Shown here piece after piece: positions 1 through 10,595 of a stretch of 64,000 bases of DNA. This DNA is from Rheum nobile. Taxonomy: Eukaryota > Streptophyta > Magnoliopsida > Caryophyllales > Polygonaceae. A program made the position numbers and the translations under genes. The notes under the pieces were generated by a model. That model was not told the origin of the DNA and ran no database searches. It saw only the letters and a list, made by a program, of their open reading frames with translations. The stretch covers positions 4,340,001 through 4,404,000 of the forward strand of contig WOAB01000619.1 of NCBI GenBank assembly GCA_027886185.1, given 5' to 3'. The number at the start of each line of letters is the position of its first letter. Positions within the stretch are counted from its first letter, which is position 1.

Positions 1-1622
1 ACTTAAGGAAAGAAATCACTTGATTTTCGGTGATTGGAGAGAGAAGTTTGTGCAGATTTGTAACGGCCACAACAAGAAGATATGGCAAGATATGCTAGCG
101 AGATTCACGCAATCAATTAAACAAATTAACAATTAATTTCGGAAGATTGCATGCAAATAAATCACACTAATTTTGCAAGGGAATCAAGCAAGGATTAGGT
201 CAAGGGATACCCTTGTGCAACCGATTGGACAAGCAAGTGTTTGAAGAAAAAAAATTGAGTAACAATGGCGGAAGCAAGTATGATGGGGAAGAAAAAAAAT
301 TCGTGAACAATTGAAAACTTGATAAGCGACTTACAAGATCAAAGGCTCGGATGTCAGTTGATGCGTCCCTATCTCCGAATGCCAGCACGAGTGTCGTGAT
401 GGCAAGGATCTTGACCTTGATATGAGTCGCTCTCTGGGGTTCGAAGTCCGGCTGTGGAAACCTTGGCGTTTGCCTTGTTGAATTGCACGAATGGCTTCGA
501 ATGGGCGTCGGCGTGAACAATAACTTTAGAGGTTTACTGGCATGGGTAGAACTTGGGATGACAGCGAGAATGAACCCGACGACACTGGGAGCGGGTTTGA
601 TAGCGGCGGCGAGAACGAACCCGATGACACGGTGAGTGGGCTCGTTGGCGACGGCGAGGATGATGGGTCTCGCGGTGGAGTTGGCAAGGACGATGGCATT
701 GGCGAAGATGAACCCAATGGCACTGGGTGTGGGTTCGGTGGCGACGGCGAGGCTAGTGGATCTAGCGATGGAGTTGGTGGATCGATGGATCGATTGGTGG
801 CTCAATGGGTGAGCGAGGCCGTAGCGTTGGCAGCGGATGGATTGACGGACTCGATGGGATTCGAGTGGGCCATAGCGTCAACAACGGGGTTGGATAGACT
901 CGATAGGATCGAGTGGGTGGCCGTAGCGTCGGCGGCGGAGGAAGGAGATGAGAAGAGAGAGTTTTTGTGACGTCGATCTAAGGATGGAGGCAATGACTCT
1001 CAACAATAGCTTAGATTCAAAGGTGACGTAACCTTGTTAAAAGAGCCGATCTTGGCTTATATAGGACGCGGCACTCGGATGGGCCGAGACGCGTCCAATG
1101 GGCTAGCCCACTATGCAATAGTGGGCACACACCCGAAATAGAACTACTAAAAACAGACCTACTAAAATTAGAAAGTACTAAATAGGGAAAGTGTTCAAAA
1201 TGCAAGAGAAATACATCAAATAAACCTCTAAACCCTAAAGTAGTCCAATGCCAGCACTTGGGCCTTTGCGATGCTTTGGCGGCGGCGACAGACGCGACGA
1301 CGAAGGCACTAGGGCGGCGCGCTCGGGCGCGAGTGCGGCGCTGGCCTGGCTTAGGCTTCTAGGGGTCCCTCTAATGAAGTGCTCGAGCCAGACATGGAAG
1401 TGTCAGGCTGGATGTCGTCTGGGCCTTGTATGATGGCGAGGAGCCTTAGGGCAGGCGCAACTTCGGGTGCGCCTTGGCTGGCCAGTAGGCGCGTGACCAG
1501 GGATTGGGTGGCCTTTGCAATGGCTTTAGCACGAGCCCTGGTCACAGGCCCATCACTTCTCAAGGTCATGCCCTCTTCCTCCTCGGTGGCACTCATGGTG
1601 GGTAGGGTCACATTAGTACCCA
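1..1622 (-). mobile_element. LTR-retrotransposon LTR-type sequence, minus orientation, cut by the window start
   Basis: On the minus strand this block starts with TG at 1622 (TGGGTACTAATGTGACCC) exactly where MULE transposase coding sequence ends. Its first 270 minus-strand bases can be read as a short ORF (1351-1623) with the phrase GPVTRARAKAIAKATQSLV. A near-identical phrase (GQITRARTRAMERATQSLV) opens the LTR at 60630 on the plus strand, so the two belong to one superfamily. Phrases of the type GPxTRxRAK are common at the C-terminus of plant Ty3/gypsy polyproteins, which suggests coding sequence running into the 3' LTR. The stretch 830-970 shares the CCGTAGCGTCGGCGGCGG type of sequence with the LTRs at 7095 and 62813. 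No catalytic retroelement domain is present. The element continues beyond base 1. Confidence 0.6.
542..790. repeat. GC-rich degenerate minisatellite inside the LTR-type block
   Basis: A unit built around GAACCCGAYGACACTGG and GGCGACGGCGAGG recurs several times with changes. It explains the low-complexity Gly/Asp/Glu reading frame on the plus strand and the Pro/Ser-rich one on the minus strand, neither of which I take as a gene. Confidence 0.5.
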
Positions 1623-1623
1623 T

Positions 1624-2718
1624 CTAGGATCAAAGTACAGAGGCAAACTTCTAGTTGCAGTGGCACAAGACGGAAACAAACAAATATATCCAGTGGATTT
1701 TGTTGTTGTTGACAGCGAGAATGACAGTTCATGGTCATATTTATTCTGACACCTACGCTCCGTTGTTGCCGACGATCATGACCTCGTATTTGTGTCTGAC
1801 CGTCATGGAATAATTTACAAAGGTTTAAGAGAGTGCTACATCTTCGCAAAGCATGGTTGTTGCACACTTCACCTATTTCAAAACGTGAAGACGAGGTTTA
1901 AAAGGAATGACTTGTGGATTCTGTACCAAAAGGCAAATCAAGCGTACACCAAACATGACTTCAATCGTGAATTTGCAAGACTTTGCAAACAATCCCTGGA
2001 AGTCGGTACCTACCTTAGGGGTGTTGGATTAGAAGCGTGGACAAGGTCGCATATGCCCGCAAACAGATTCAACATTATGATGTCCAACAATGTGGAATCC
2101 ATTAATAGTCGCTTAGTGGGCCCGCATCGAATGTCGTTGATTGGGTTGCTTGATGGTATACTGAATGTCATGAGTCAGTGGTTTTATGACAAGAGATTTA
2201 AGGGAGAGCGACATTCTGATCTTCTGACCCCGACAGTTTGTCGTGAGCTAGAAGGTAATTATTTGAAATCGTTGACAATGGTTGTGAGTAGGCTAAATCA
2301 ATATGAGTTTCAAGTGCATGCAAATGGAACTACATTCTTGGTAAATCTACATGCTCGAACTTGCTACTGCAACGTCTTCCAAGTTGACCAAATTCCTTGT
2401 GCGCATGCAATAGCGGCTGCGAAGGATTATGGTATGGATCCTGTCAATCTTGTTTATCCCCTCTTTACTGCTGAAAAGTGGAAGGAAGTGTACAAGGAAA
2501 CTTTATATCCGGTTCCTGCATTTGAGCGTTGGGCAGTTCCTGACACGGTCTTGAATAGAGCATGTTTTCCCCCGGATGTTAGGAGGAAATCAGGAAGACC
2601 AATGAAGAAAAGAATCCCCTCACGTGGAGAATACAGGGGCCTGAGGAGAAGGTGTGGAAGTTGTGGCACTGTCGGCCATAACTCACGAAATTGTCCTAAC
2701 CCCTCAGCCGACCCATGA
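1624..2718 (+). pseudogene. MULE transposase (MudrA-type), C-terminal two thirds, truncated and interrupted
   Basis: This encodes the C-terminal part of a Mutator-like transposase, the DNA-cutting enzyme of the element. The frame opens directly at the LTR junction (1622/1624) with KYRGKLLVAVAQDG and VDSENDSSW, typical of the MULE DDE core. It is stopped by TGA at 1747-1749 and then runs open from the Met at 1792 for 308 codons. A SWIM zinc finger (CYC...CAH, about residues 197-213 of the open part) and a C-terminal CCHC knuckle (CGSCGTVGHNSRNC, about 289-302) are visible, which is the standard order for this family. The N-terminal DNA-binding domain and first catalytic Asp are missing because the LTR element replaces them. 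It is not functional as it stands. Confidence 0.85.
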
Positions 2719-3342
2719 TGCGGTTAATTGTGCTACCTCTTCAATTATCTATTTTGTTAATATGTGTTTCCTTGTGTTACCTCTTGAATTATCTATTTTG
2801 TTAATATGTGTATTAAGAGATCCAAACTCTTGAAGGATCTCTTACCACTCATATTACTTTTCGTATAAATGATATCTATTTTGTTAATATGCGGTTAGTT
2901 CCTGTAACTCTATCCTGTCATGACTATATTTATATCCTGACAAAGTCAATATTGACTACTTTTGGTTAAATTCATATGACAGAAGTTTCACTCCATTTTG
3001 TACCTATCCCTTGACCCCACTTGTTATTCTTCCATATTTATCATGACAGATTCAATATGCTTTCAAATAACCTACCGACCGACATGAGTGGCATCTGAAT
3101 AACACACAGGAAAAACATAAACCGTCCTCGGCCATACATAACATGCTTCTTAAAATCACTACATTTACGTGACATTATATAGTCATTACGTGACATTATA
3201 TAGTCACTACATGACATTATATGTTCACGACACTAACATGTATTAACACTAATACGATGTTCAAAACAGCTAATTTAAACCAACAAAAGCATCACCATAG
3301 AGTTACATTCTTCAATTTCAGAATAATACTAAAAACAGGCAT
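2719..3342. other. MULE noncoding spacer with TGACA-core repeats
   Basis: No gene is seen. The stretch is AT-rich and holds TCCTGTCA at about 2913, TGACAG at about 2977 and 3045, and a three-fold repeat of a roughly 20-base unit (GTGACATTATATAGTCA) at 3168-3226. These share the TGACA core discussed in the findings. It lies between the 3' ends of the plus-strand transposase and the minus-strand B3 gene. Confidence 0.6.
3168..3226. repeat. Tandem repeat, about 20 bp x 3 (GTGACATTATATAGTCA type)
   Basis: Three consecutive units, ACGTGACATTATATAGTC, ACGTGACATTATATAGTC and ACATGACATTATATGTTC, are readable directly. A second array of the same unit lies at 4537-4612, on the other side of the B3-domain gene, so the gene is bracketed by the same repeat. 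Confidence 0.8.
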
Positions 3343-3966
3343 CTAAGCTCTGAATATGGTAACGTTGTATATAACATTGCGGTGCCTCACTACTTCAAAT
3401 ACACATGCATCGTTCATTTCCAATTCATTGTCAATTACAAATTGCCTCCAGCCTGTTCCAAATCTGTAGCGATTCCCACTTTTTGCGACAAACACGGGCC
3501 AAGCAGCCATACCACAATTCAGGATGACTTCAGTGATTCTTGCAGCACTCAAGAATTTGATAGTATGTTTGCTCGGGACACCCTACATATCAGTAAGTGC
3601 ATTGCAAGTTGATATTATGAAGTAATCCTTATCACACATTTACATGATATTATGAAGTAATCCTACCAGACGATAGTCGCCCTGGACATTGGTTTGTTTC
3701 ATTAAAACAACGAAACTATTATTCTTGTCACATGGAAAAGCTTGGGCTCTTTGTATTGCTGATGTTGGCTCAGCTGTAACAGCTCCAACATCATCATCAA
3801 CATCTCCATCATCTTCAAGAATAATTGGGTGGTCGCCACTGTTGTACTCTCCAATACTCCAACTGCTGTAATTGGTGTCTTCTTCACAGTGGGATTCAGA
3901 GCTGATATCAATCACATTGTTCGGCATCATGTTAACAGCACTATATAGAAGAGGACTTTGATGCAA
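3343..3966 (-). CDS. B3-domain protein, two exons, within the MULE
   Basis: The model joins exon 1 (3966-3667) to exon 2 (3582-3343) across a GT/AG intron (3666-3583) in phase 0, giving 179 aa. The N-terminus is acidic and low complexity (ILEDDGDVDDDVGAV). It is followed by a B3-type DNA-binding fold: FVVLMKQTNVQGDYRL, then GVPSKHTIKFLS across the splice, then GWRQFVIDNELEMNDACVFE, matching the B3 pattern of a GW..F turn followed by L..GD.CVFE. B3 domains in REM/ARF/VRN1-type plant proteins bind short DNA sites; that this one binds DNA is inferred from family. It shows no internal stop. A TATA-like run lies about 290 bp upstream (4258-4275). It may be a captured host gene fragment or a true element gene. 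Confidence 0.7.
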
Positions 3967-4695
3967 TAAGGTAAAGCAATTATTATACCCAGTTCCAAAG
4001 AGAGACTTTCATTGAACTCAGAATATCACTATAGCAACTCCATGTGTTCGAATCCAAGGTAAACTTTTCGAAACAATTTTAAAATAACCATGCTAATTGT
4101 ATAATAATACCTGAATTCCTTTTTCGTGAGTGAAATGGTGTTGATTGTGGTTGAACTCTCTCCAAATGGGGTCAATTTGATTTCGGCTGTTCAATCCTGA
4201 CAAACCCTAGAAAACTTACCCAAATTGAGATAGATGAAATGAAGTCAAACCCGTTTTGGAAGAATATATATATAATAGTCTGTTAAACCGGGTTCATTAC
4301 AAGTTCTTAATATAATTGTTAAACCGGTCAGAAATTGGCCCTAATATGGCATTGTGTGCTCTAAGGAACCGCTTAGAAATTGGGCCTAATATGGCATTTT
4401 TGGGCATGTCATACTAACTGTTTTGGCCTGTCGTCTTTCAATTGTCATAAAGTACTATATTATGCGACATTATCAAAAAATACTATATTATATGAAACAG
4501 AAATACATAACATGCTTCATTTGGCAATCTGACATTTACGTGACATTATATAGTCACTATATGACATTATACGGTTCCTACTTGACATTATATATTCATT
4601 ACATTAACATACTTCATAACCTACTAAATACTACACTAAATTACATAGTTACTACACTACATTACTTAATAAAATACTAAATATTACATAAACAC
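3967..4695. other. Promoter/spacer region of the B3 gene with tandem repeats
   Basis: No gene is seen. It holds a TATA-like tract (ATATATATATAATA, 4261-4275) placed to serve the minus-strand B3 gene, a direct repeat of AGAAATTGG(C/G)CCTAATATGGCATT at about 4331 and 4375, and a three-fold 21-bp repeat of the TGACATTATA unit at 4537-4612. The plus-strand reading frame across it (TLY-x-HY periodicity) is a by-product of that repeat. Confidence 0.6.
4537..4612. repeat. Tandem repeat, 21 bp x 3-4 (TGACATTATA unit)
   Basis: Consecutive units read GTGACATTATATAGTCACTA, ATGACATTATACGGTTCCTA and TTGACATTATATATTCATTA. The same unit occurs at 3168-3226. Confidence 0.8.
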
Positions 4696-5100
4696 TTATG
4701 CGGAGGAGACAGATGAATCTGGGCCGTCGTGTTGCGGAAGTTCTTGAACAACATCTCCGGTGATGACATATATGTTAATGAACGCCACGGTTCTACCAAG
4801 GGCTGCAAGGACGGTTGGGTCTCCACGGTTCTGCAAGGCCCTCAAGGTACGAGGGCCGCCATCGGGGGGCACAACTTCGAAGAAGTAGGAAGCGTCCCGT
4901 TCATAATTGTTAAACTGATAAAGTTGGTTAATAAGCCACCAAACATCCTGTACCATTTCAGCCGAAGGACTCCAGTTTTGGGTCGTCCCACCTTGGTAGT
5001 AATGGGTCGAATTTTTGGCCATTGCTCCCCTTGAAGGGATGATTCTCCCTCCTGTATGGACGATGGTAAACACCCTGTGATTGTTAGGCTGATCATCCAT
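4696..5100 (-). CDS. Uncharacterised 134-aa protein carried by the MULE
   Basis: This single-exon ORF starts MDDQPNNHRVFTIVHTGG and ends at the TAA/TGA region near 4696. I do not recognise the family. It has no signal peptide, no clear transmembrane helix and no zinc-binding Cys/His set. It contains an aromatic-rich core (WWLINQLYQFNNYERDASYF) and a hydrophobic stretch (TVAFINIYVITGDVV), so a small folded globular protein is plausible. A TATA box on the same strand (TTTATATACC, about 5190-5199) lies roughly 90 bp upstream of the start, which supports a real transcription unit. It sits between the B3 gene and the DUF1985/Ulp1 gene, all on the minus strand. Confidence 0.55.
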   Translation of the reverse strand: MDDQPNNHRVFTIVHTGGRIIPSRGAMAKNSTHYYQGGTTQNWSPSAEMVQDVWWLINQLYQFNNYERDASYFFEVVPPDGGPRTLRALQNRGDPTVLAALGRTVAFINIYVITGDVVQELPQHDGPDSSVSSA

Positions 5101-5187
5101 GGAAACGAAAGAAGAGTAGGGACTTTGGAGTTTTGGAAGAGTTATGGATGAGGAAATATGACTTGTGTTAATGTCCTGTTTGGAAGA

Positions 5188-5199
5188 GGGGGTATATAA
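5188..5199 (-). promoter_or_regulatory. TATA box for the 134-aa ORF
   Basis: On the minus strand CTTTATATACC lies about 90 bp before the ATG at 5100, a normal plant spacing once a 5' leader is allowed for. Confidence 0.5.
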
Positions 5200-5764
5200 A
5201 GAGGTTTTTGGGTTGGTGGCAGTTACGGATACATTTATGACGGTGCTCTAATATCTTCTTAATTTAATTACTTGTGTTAATGTCCTGTCCTGTCACTGAT
5301 ATCCTGTCTAATCATCGTAAATTGGAGTTGGTGGGCAGTTACTGCTAATTTCATGACGGTTTGGAGTTTTTTATTGTCTCTTCTCCAAAAGGAGTTAGTA
5401 TAGCCGATACCCTGTTATAGTTAGTTGTGTATCCCACATCCCTCTTAGATTCATCTTGTCATGCTACTTCTTAATATGTATATTATGAAGTCAGTCAATG
5501 TCCCTATATTATTTGACACAATTGTCATTCGAATGACGTTTAAGTGCCATGTAACTTCCATGTAACTGCCATTTAACTTACACGCACATAACTGCCATTT
5601 AACTACCATTCAACTACCACATCTATAAATAAGTTGTCATAAAATTGTATGTAATCTAAACAAATGTCTTCCAAAACATTCAATTATACGTAATCTAAGC
5701 AAATGTCATCCAAACCCCAAAAAGAACATCCAATTTAAACGCTGGGGTTCCTTAGGCTCGACCT
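5200..5764. other. Noncoding spacer between the 134-aa ORF and the Ulp1 gene
   Basis: No gene is seen. It holds clustered CCTGTC/TGTCA motifs (TGTCCTGTCCTGTCACTG at about 5280; ATATCCTGTC at about 5300) and short repeats of AACTGCCATTTAACT near 5570-5610. Confidence 0.5.
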
Positions 5765-6483
5765 TCACACCCCATCAAACATGCTGTGAGCCATGTCGCT
5801 CTTAAAGCCGTCAATAAATTTGTCTGCCACAACGTCAAGATTTTTCCAACTAGCACTGAGCAACTCGATGTGTTTCAGAGTGTATATCCCACAGTCATGA
5901 CTACGAACACAAAATGCAATAAAGTTACTTAGATGAAGTATATAATAAAATTGGTAAGGGGATTGATATTTCGACTTACCCGCGCTTGTTCTGCTTCAGT
6001 CCTTGAATTCTTGAAAATTTAATCTCTTCAGTACCCCGATGTTCAAATTTCTTGACAAGAGGCGGGTACTGTGTCATGAAGTGAGGAAGAAACCTTAAAA
6101 CCCCATGCAGCCAGGTTTCTACGGCCAAGTTAGTGTTCAAATCCACATTACAATCATATACATTTCCCTACCATTGCTGCAGATCGATCTCTACAGCCAC
6201 CCAATGCATGTTATCGATGTTGAAGGGGACATAAATGAAGTCCATATCATCCCAACTGGACCCATAAGCTTTAGGCCGATATCCCCTAAAGTATTCAAGT
6301 GCACATTCAGGTGCAGGTGGAACAATGCAGGCATTTTGGACATAGTATCTATATGCATCCGTATAATCAGCAGCCCAGAAAACGTCCAATATTGTGGCCT
6401 TGCGTTTAACTTCGGACTCCAAAAGCACCTTACGGATATAACAACAAACTTCATCGATTTGCTTCAAAAAAATATAATTCATC
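5765..6483 (-). pseudogene. Ulp1/SENP-like C48 protease domain of gene A (exons 6-7)
   Basis: Exon 6 (6483-5980) holds DMDFIYVPFNIDNMHWVAV with the catalytic His. A TAG replaces the codon after LQQW; reading through, NVYDCNVDL supplies the Asp. The intron 5979-5901 (GTAAGT...GTAG, phase 2) leads to exon 7 with GHDCGIYTLKHIELL, the catalytic Cys, and ends MAHSMFDGV-stop at 5765. Members of this family cleave SUMO-like conjugates, but the target of the MULE versions is not established. Confidence 0.8.
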
Positions 6484-7094
6484 CTGTCAGGCATTGCAAC
6501 AAATCCCAACAGTAAACTAATTTGACATCATAAGTAAATAACTTACACCATCTTCCAGCCAAGCTTTTGGTTCCAGTATTAGGCCAAACCAGTCCTTGTC
6601 CATCTTTTGACCACACAGTCCAACTCTTGGCTCAGAGCTGAAAAATAAAGAAGGCGTAATTAAATCCATGAAAGATAGTTGAACATTATTAAATCCGTGA
6701 GATACTAACCTTTCATCATCCATCCATTTCAGCAAAGCAGTCATCTCATTCACCTGTGAATTCTTGGTTATCTTCTTCACAGTTTTCCCCTTTTTCTCAT
6801 CTGTGTAAGGTGTTAGTTTTTTGACGGATGGCTTCACCATACGACTAGGAAGAACCCTCTTCGGTTGGAGATGCTGCTTCCGTTTATTTTTGGGTTTCGC
6901 CTTGGTGGATAAATCAACCACAGCGGCTAGTACTGAAAGAGGTTCCTCTCTTTCCTCAACCTCTGTTGTGGTTAGCTCCTGCTGGGTAGCCTTCGGTGCT
7001 CCTTCAATGTCGTTAGTAAAATCCTGCTCCCGGTCCTTTTCACCATCGCTAGCATTTTCATTTAGGTCTTTGACAATGGCCATAACACCATCCG

Positions 7095-7987
7095 TGATGT
7101 GTCCTTGCCTCCTGTGACAAGTCGAATTGTCAAAGGTGATGCCTTTGGATCTAGTCTTGGTTGGGAAGTCACTCAGTGCGGTGGTTCTGCTGTGGAACAT
7201 GATGATGTAGTTGATCGCGAACAGAAGAACGCGATAAATGGTGGTGATGGAAGCGAGTTGATGGGAGATGGATAGCGGTGGCGGAAGCGATTGAATGGAG
7301 GGTAAGCGACTTGAAGGGACAAGTCGTTGGGTGTCGTAGCGTCGACTGCGGATGGGATAACCTCGATGGAGATTGAGTGGTTGCCGTAGCGTCGGCGGCG
7401 GAGTGAATGGGAATGAGAGGGATAAGGGTGACGTCCGATCAAGGGAAGGAGGAATTTAACAATCAACTTAAAACCTTGAACTTTAACTTGAACGTGAAGA
7501 AATAACAAGAACATAGGAGGCTTCAAATAGCCAAGGTATCTCGACCAAGACCTAATGGGCTTGGGTCGAAAAGAACCTAAGGGCTAGCCCATGCAAGCAT
7601 GCAAAAGGCACTCGCCCTAAAAGATAGAACGACTAAAAAGAAAACTATCTAAAATGATATAAATAAGGAAACTATCTAAAACGCTATAAATAAGGAAACT
7701 ATCTAAAAAGAACGCAATCTTCAGAAAGAACGCGTGAAGTGATGAAGGTGGTTGAGCCGCTTGAGGGAGATCGCGTTCAACATGGTGTCGCTTGAAGGAA
7801 GACGCGTTGAGTCACGCGATCTTTGGACTTGGATGAAGACGCTTGATGAAGATCGCAGTCTTCATACTTGGCTCTTCTGAGCTCACAGTCATCGCGTTCT
7901 TCCTCGTCTTGAACCAAGGTGGTCTCCAAGGTCTTGGACGCATGGGGCTCGCTTGAGCCCGGCTTGGGTCAATGCAGGGTCGCATCA
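7095..7987 (-). mobile_element. Solo LTR inserted in exon 4 of the Ulp1 gene
   Basis: This 893-bp block begins TGATGTGTC and ends CGCATCA on the plus strand, and is flanked by ATCCG (7090-7094) and ATCTG (7988-7992), a five-base target duplication with one transition. Removing it with one duplication copy restores an open reading frame (NNDVEGADGVMAIVKDL) in the host gene, which proves the insertion point. Its plus-strand left two thirds match 62813-63450 over hundreds of bases. By comparison with that copy, which follows a polypurine tract on the minus strand, it is in minus orientation. No internal retroelement region remains. Confidence 0.85.
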
Positions 7988-8213
7988 ATCTGCACCCTCA
8001 ACATCATTGTTACCCTCAAGAGAATTATCAAAATCATGCAATCATAATAACCATGTCAAACTACTGACATACATGAGTAACAATTCTGTCACCATGCCAG
8101 ACTTTTCTTGTAAAACATAAAAACTCCCATCAGACACTAGAAATCTTGTCACCTCTTACAAATAACAATGTCATAGTAGTAATGATAATATGATAATTTT
8201 CATATGAGCATAT

Positions 8214-8642
8214 TCATACCTCTTTGCCTTCAGCCTCTACCTTCTCCACCTCAGCCTCCTGAACTTCAGCCTCCTGAACCTCAACCTCTATCTTCTCCAC
8301 CTCAGCCTCCTGAACCTCAACCTCTACCTTCTCCACCTCAGCCTCCTGAACCTCAACCTCTTTGTCACCACCCTCACCATCACTCTCATTATCCTGATCA
8401 GCATCACCAACTTCATTATCCTCATCAGAAACTTCATCATCATCATGACTTGCAACCTCAGCGTCTACCTTGTCCTCCTCCTTCGGTTTGTCACCACCCT
8501 GGCAAAGTTCTTCATTGTCATTACCCTCATCACCATCACCAAATTCATCATCATCGTCATCATCATCATCATCATCATCATTATCCTCACTCTCAACCTC
8601 ATCACTCTCAAACTCCTCACCCTCAACCTCCTTATCCTCCAC
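8214..8642 (-). repeat. Acidic repeat-encoding tract in exon 3 (VEVQEAEVEKVE units and poly-Asp)
   Basis: The exon carries about four copies of a unit translating to EVEVQEAEVEK and a (CAT/GAT)n microsatellite giving eleven Asp in a row near 8545-8580. On the opposite strand this creates His/Pro- and Ser-rich shadow frames, which I leave out. Confidence 0.8.
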
Positions 8643-9280
8643 CTCCTCATCCTATGTTTCCTGGTCATCCTTATAAACTTCCTCCTCTTACTCATCAGAC
8701 TCACCATAGGATTCAAAATCATCCTCATCCGAATAACTCTTTGATTTCCCCTTACTTTTGAGCTTAGGCACCTCCTCCTTTGATACCCTCTTTTCCAGCC
8801 TTCCTATCTTGACAAGCACTCCTTTTTCCATCATCTTCATCATTCTGAACATCTGACTTATCACCTCTGATGAATGCACATATGCTTTACTCGAGCTCGC
8901 TCCATCTTTTCATTGCTTCCCCTTCCCCTTCTTTTTCAAACCCTTCATTGCTTCCTTCACAATCTTGTCAAAATGCGGGTCATCATTTTCAACAACATAG
9001 TAGCAGTCGGACAGCTTATCCACCTCATCCTCATCGGGAATAAGATTGGGCTTAACCACATGTGTAGGATCAGCCAAAGATAACTCCAACACTCCATGTT
9101 CAAGGGCTTCATCTGAAAACCAACGAAGACCTCGAGGCATTGCAGATTCACTCAACTTTGATGCAAATTGGAGACCAAATGTTGGCACAGCTTCCCATAC
9201 CCATATCTACAATAACAAGCGGTTTGAGAATTAGCAAATTAAGATACATTAATTAATTTTATCCTGTCACCCTATAATTT

Positions 9281-9890
9281 AAATCAGGTCACCATAAAAC
9301 TATCTGGAATGCAAATAAAACTATGTTGGGAAACTAGTATGTTGTGTCAATCAAACAACAAACAACTTCATGCATATTCACCATGATCCTGTCACCCTGT
9401 ACTCAAACATCCTGTCATAGTATAGCATAAAGTATACTACTATGCTGCAAATAAAACACACTCAGTAATTCATATTTGAACCATTAAAAATCATTAAATC
9501 AGGTCACCATAAAACTATCTGGAATGCAAATATAACTATGTTGGAAAACTAGTATGTTGTGTCAATCAAACAACAAACAACTTCATGCATATTCACCATG
9601 ATCCTGTCACCCTGTACTCAAACATCCTGTCATAGTATAGCATAAAGTATACTACTATGCTGCAAATAAAACACACTCAGTAATTTATATTTGAACCATT
9701 AAAAATCATTAAATCAGGTCACCATAAAACTATCTGGAATGCAAATAAAACTATGTTGGAAAGCTAGTATGTTGTGTCAATCAAACAACAAATAACATCC
9801 TTCATATTCACCATGATCTTGTCACCATGTATTCAAACATCCGGTCATAGTATAGCATAAAGTAATTCATATTTGAACCATTAAAACTAC
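9281..9890. repeat. 215-bp tandem repeat, almost three copies, in intron 2 of gene A
   Basis: AAATCAGGTCACCATAAAAC recurs at 9281, 9496 and 9711, an exact 215-bp period. The third copy is shortened at its right end. Each full copy carries two CCTGTCA motifs (GATCCTGTCACC and CATCCTGTCATAG); the third has drifted forms (GATCTTGTCACC, CATCCGGTCATAG). Confidence 0.9.
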
Positions 9891-10595
9891 CTGAAACACA
9901 ACTGGCATGCCTTGAATGGAATATGGAATTCTTAGTGCGTTGGAGAGTAGCTTTACCTTCTCTACTGTTTGCATCCTTTTGGCCAATGCTGTGGTTAATG
10001 ACTTGTGAAGCTCCTCATAAGCAACCCTTCCCCATGGATAATCCCAAAAGTTATCCATATTCTCCAACAGCCTAACATGCAGCGGCTTCACTAGCCTCTT
10101 CTTATCCCCTCCCAGCAACAGACCCTCAACTATCAACAACAGTGCCAACTTGAGTTTGTAGTTGTCCAACTCACGATGTTCTTTGAATATGTTGTAAACA
10201 TCTTGTACTGTGGTCTTAGGACCACCAGGACTACCAAAAAATCGCTCTATTACTAGCCCGTCAACTTTAGTATCCACAAATGGAAGTTCACCACAATTCA
10301 GTCCAGTTATGAGAGAGAACTCCTTGATCAAAAACCTCAACTCTTTCCCTGCCACCTCATACCAAGACTCCCACTTCTTTTTTGTTTCAAGTTGCTTAAA
10401 TAGAACTGTATGCAATGTCTGTGAAGAAAATGATATTTGCTGCAACATTTTCAAAACTTTTCCAAACAGGCCATCCAAAACCCGTTGCCAATCCGCATGT
10501 GTCAACTTGTTTTCAATCTCACGAACAAAGTGCACCCTACAGTTGATGTTAATTCTTTCGTAGAAAGGTTCACCTCTGAAATAAATGTACCTAAT
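9891..10595 (-). pseudogene. DUF1985 domain exon of gene A
   Basis: The exon lies between acceptor TTTGCAG (10597) and donor GTAGTT (9890), both in phase 0, and is fully open. Diagnostic phrases are HTVLFKQLETKKKWESWYE, RFLIKEFSLITGLNCGELPF and DYPWGRVAYEELHKSL. It ends IQGMPVVFQ, which splices to IWVWEAVPTFGLQF in exon 3. Genes B and C show the same exon boundary (MAFQ to VWLFEAVKP; IAFQ to VWILELFP). The function of DUF1985 is not established by sequence alone. Confidence 0.85.

Noticed and set aside
4423..4680. 85-aa plus-strand ORF with TLY/HY repeats
   Set aside because: It is produced by the 21-bp noncoding tandem repeat and has no independent support.
8204..8761. His/Pro-rich 185-aa plus-strand protein
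   Set aside because: It is the reverse strand of the acidic (Glu/Asp) repeat exon of gene A; the composition is a shadow of GAx/CAT repeats.
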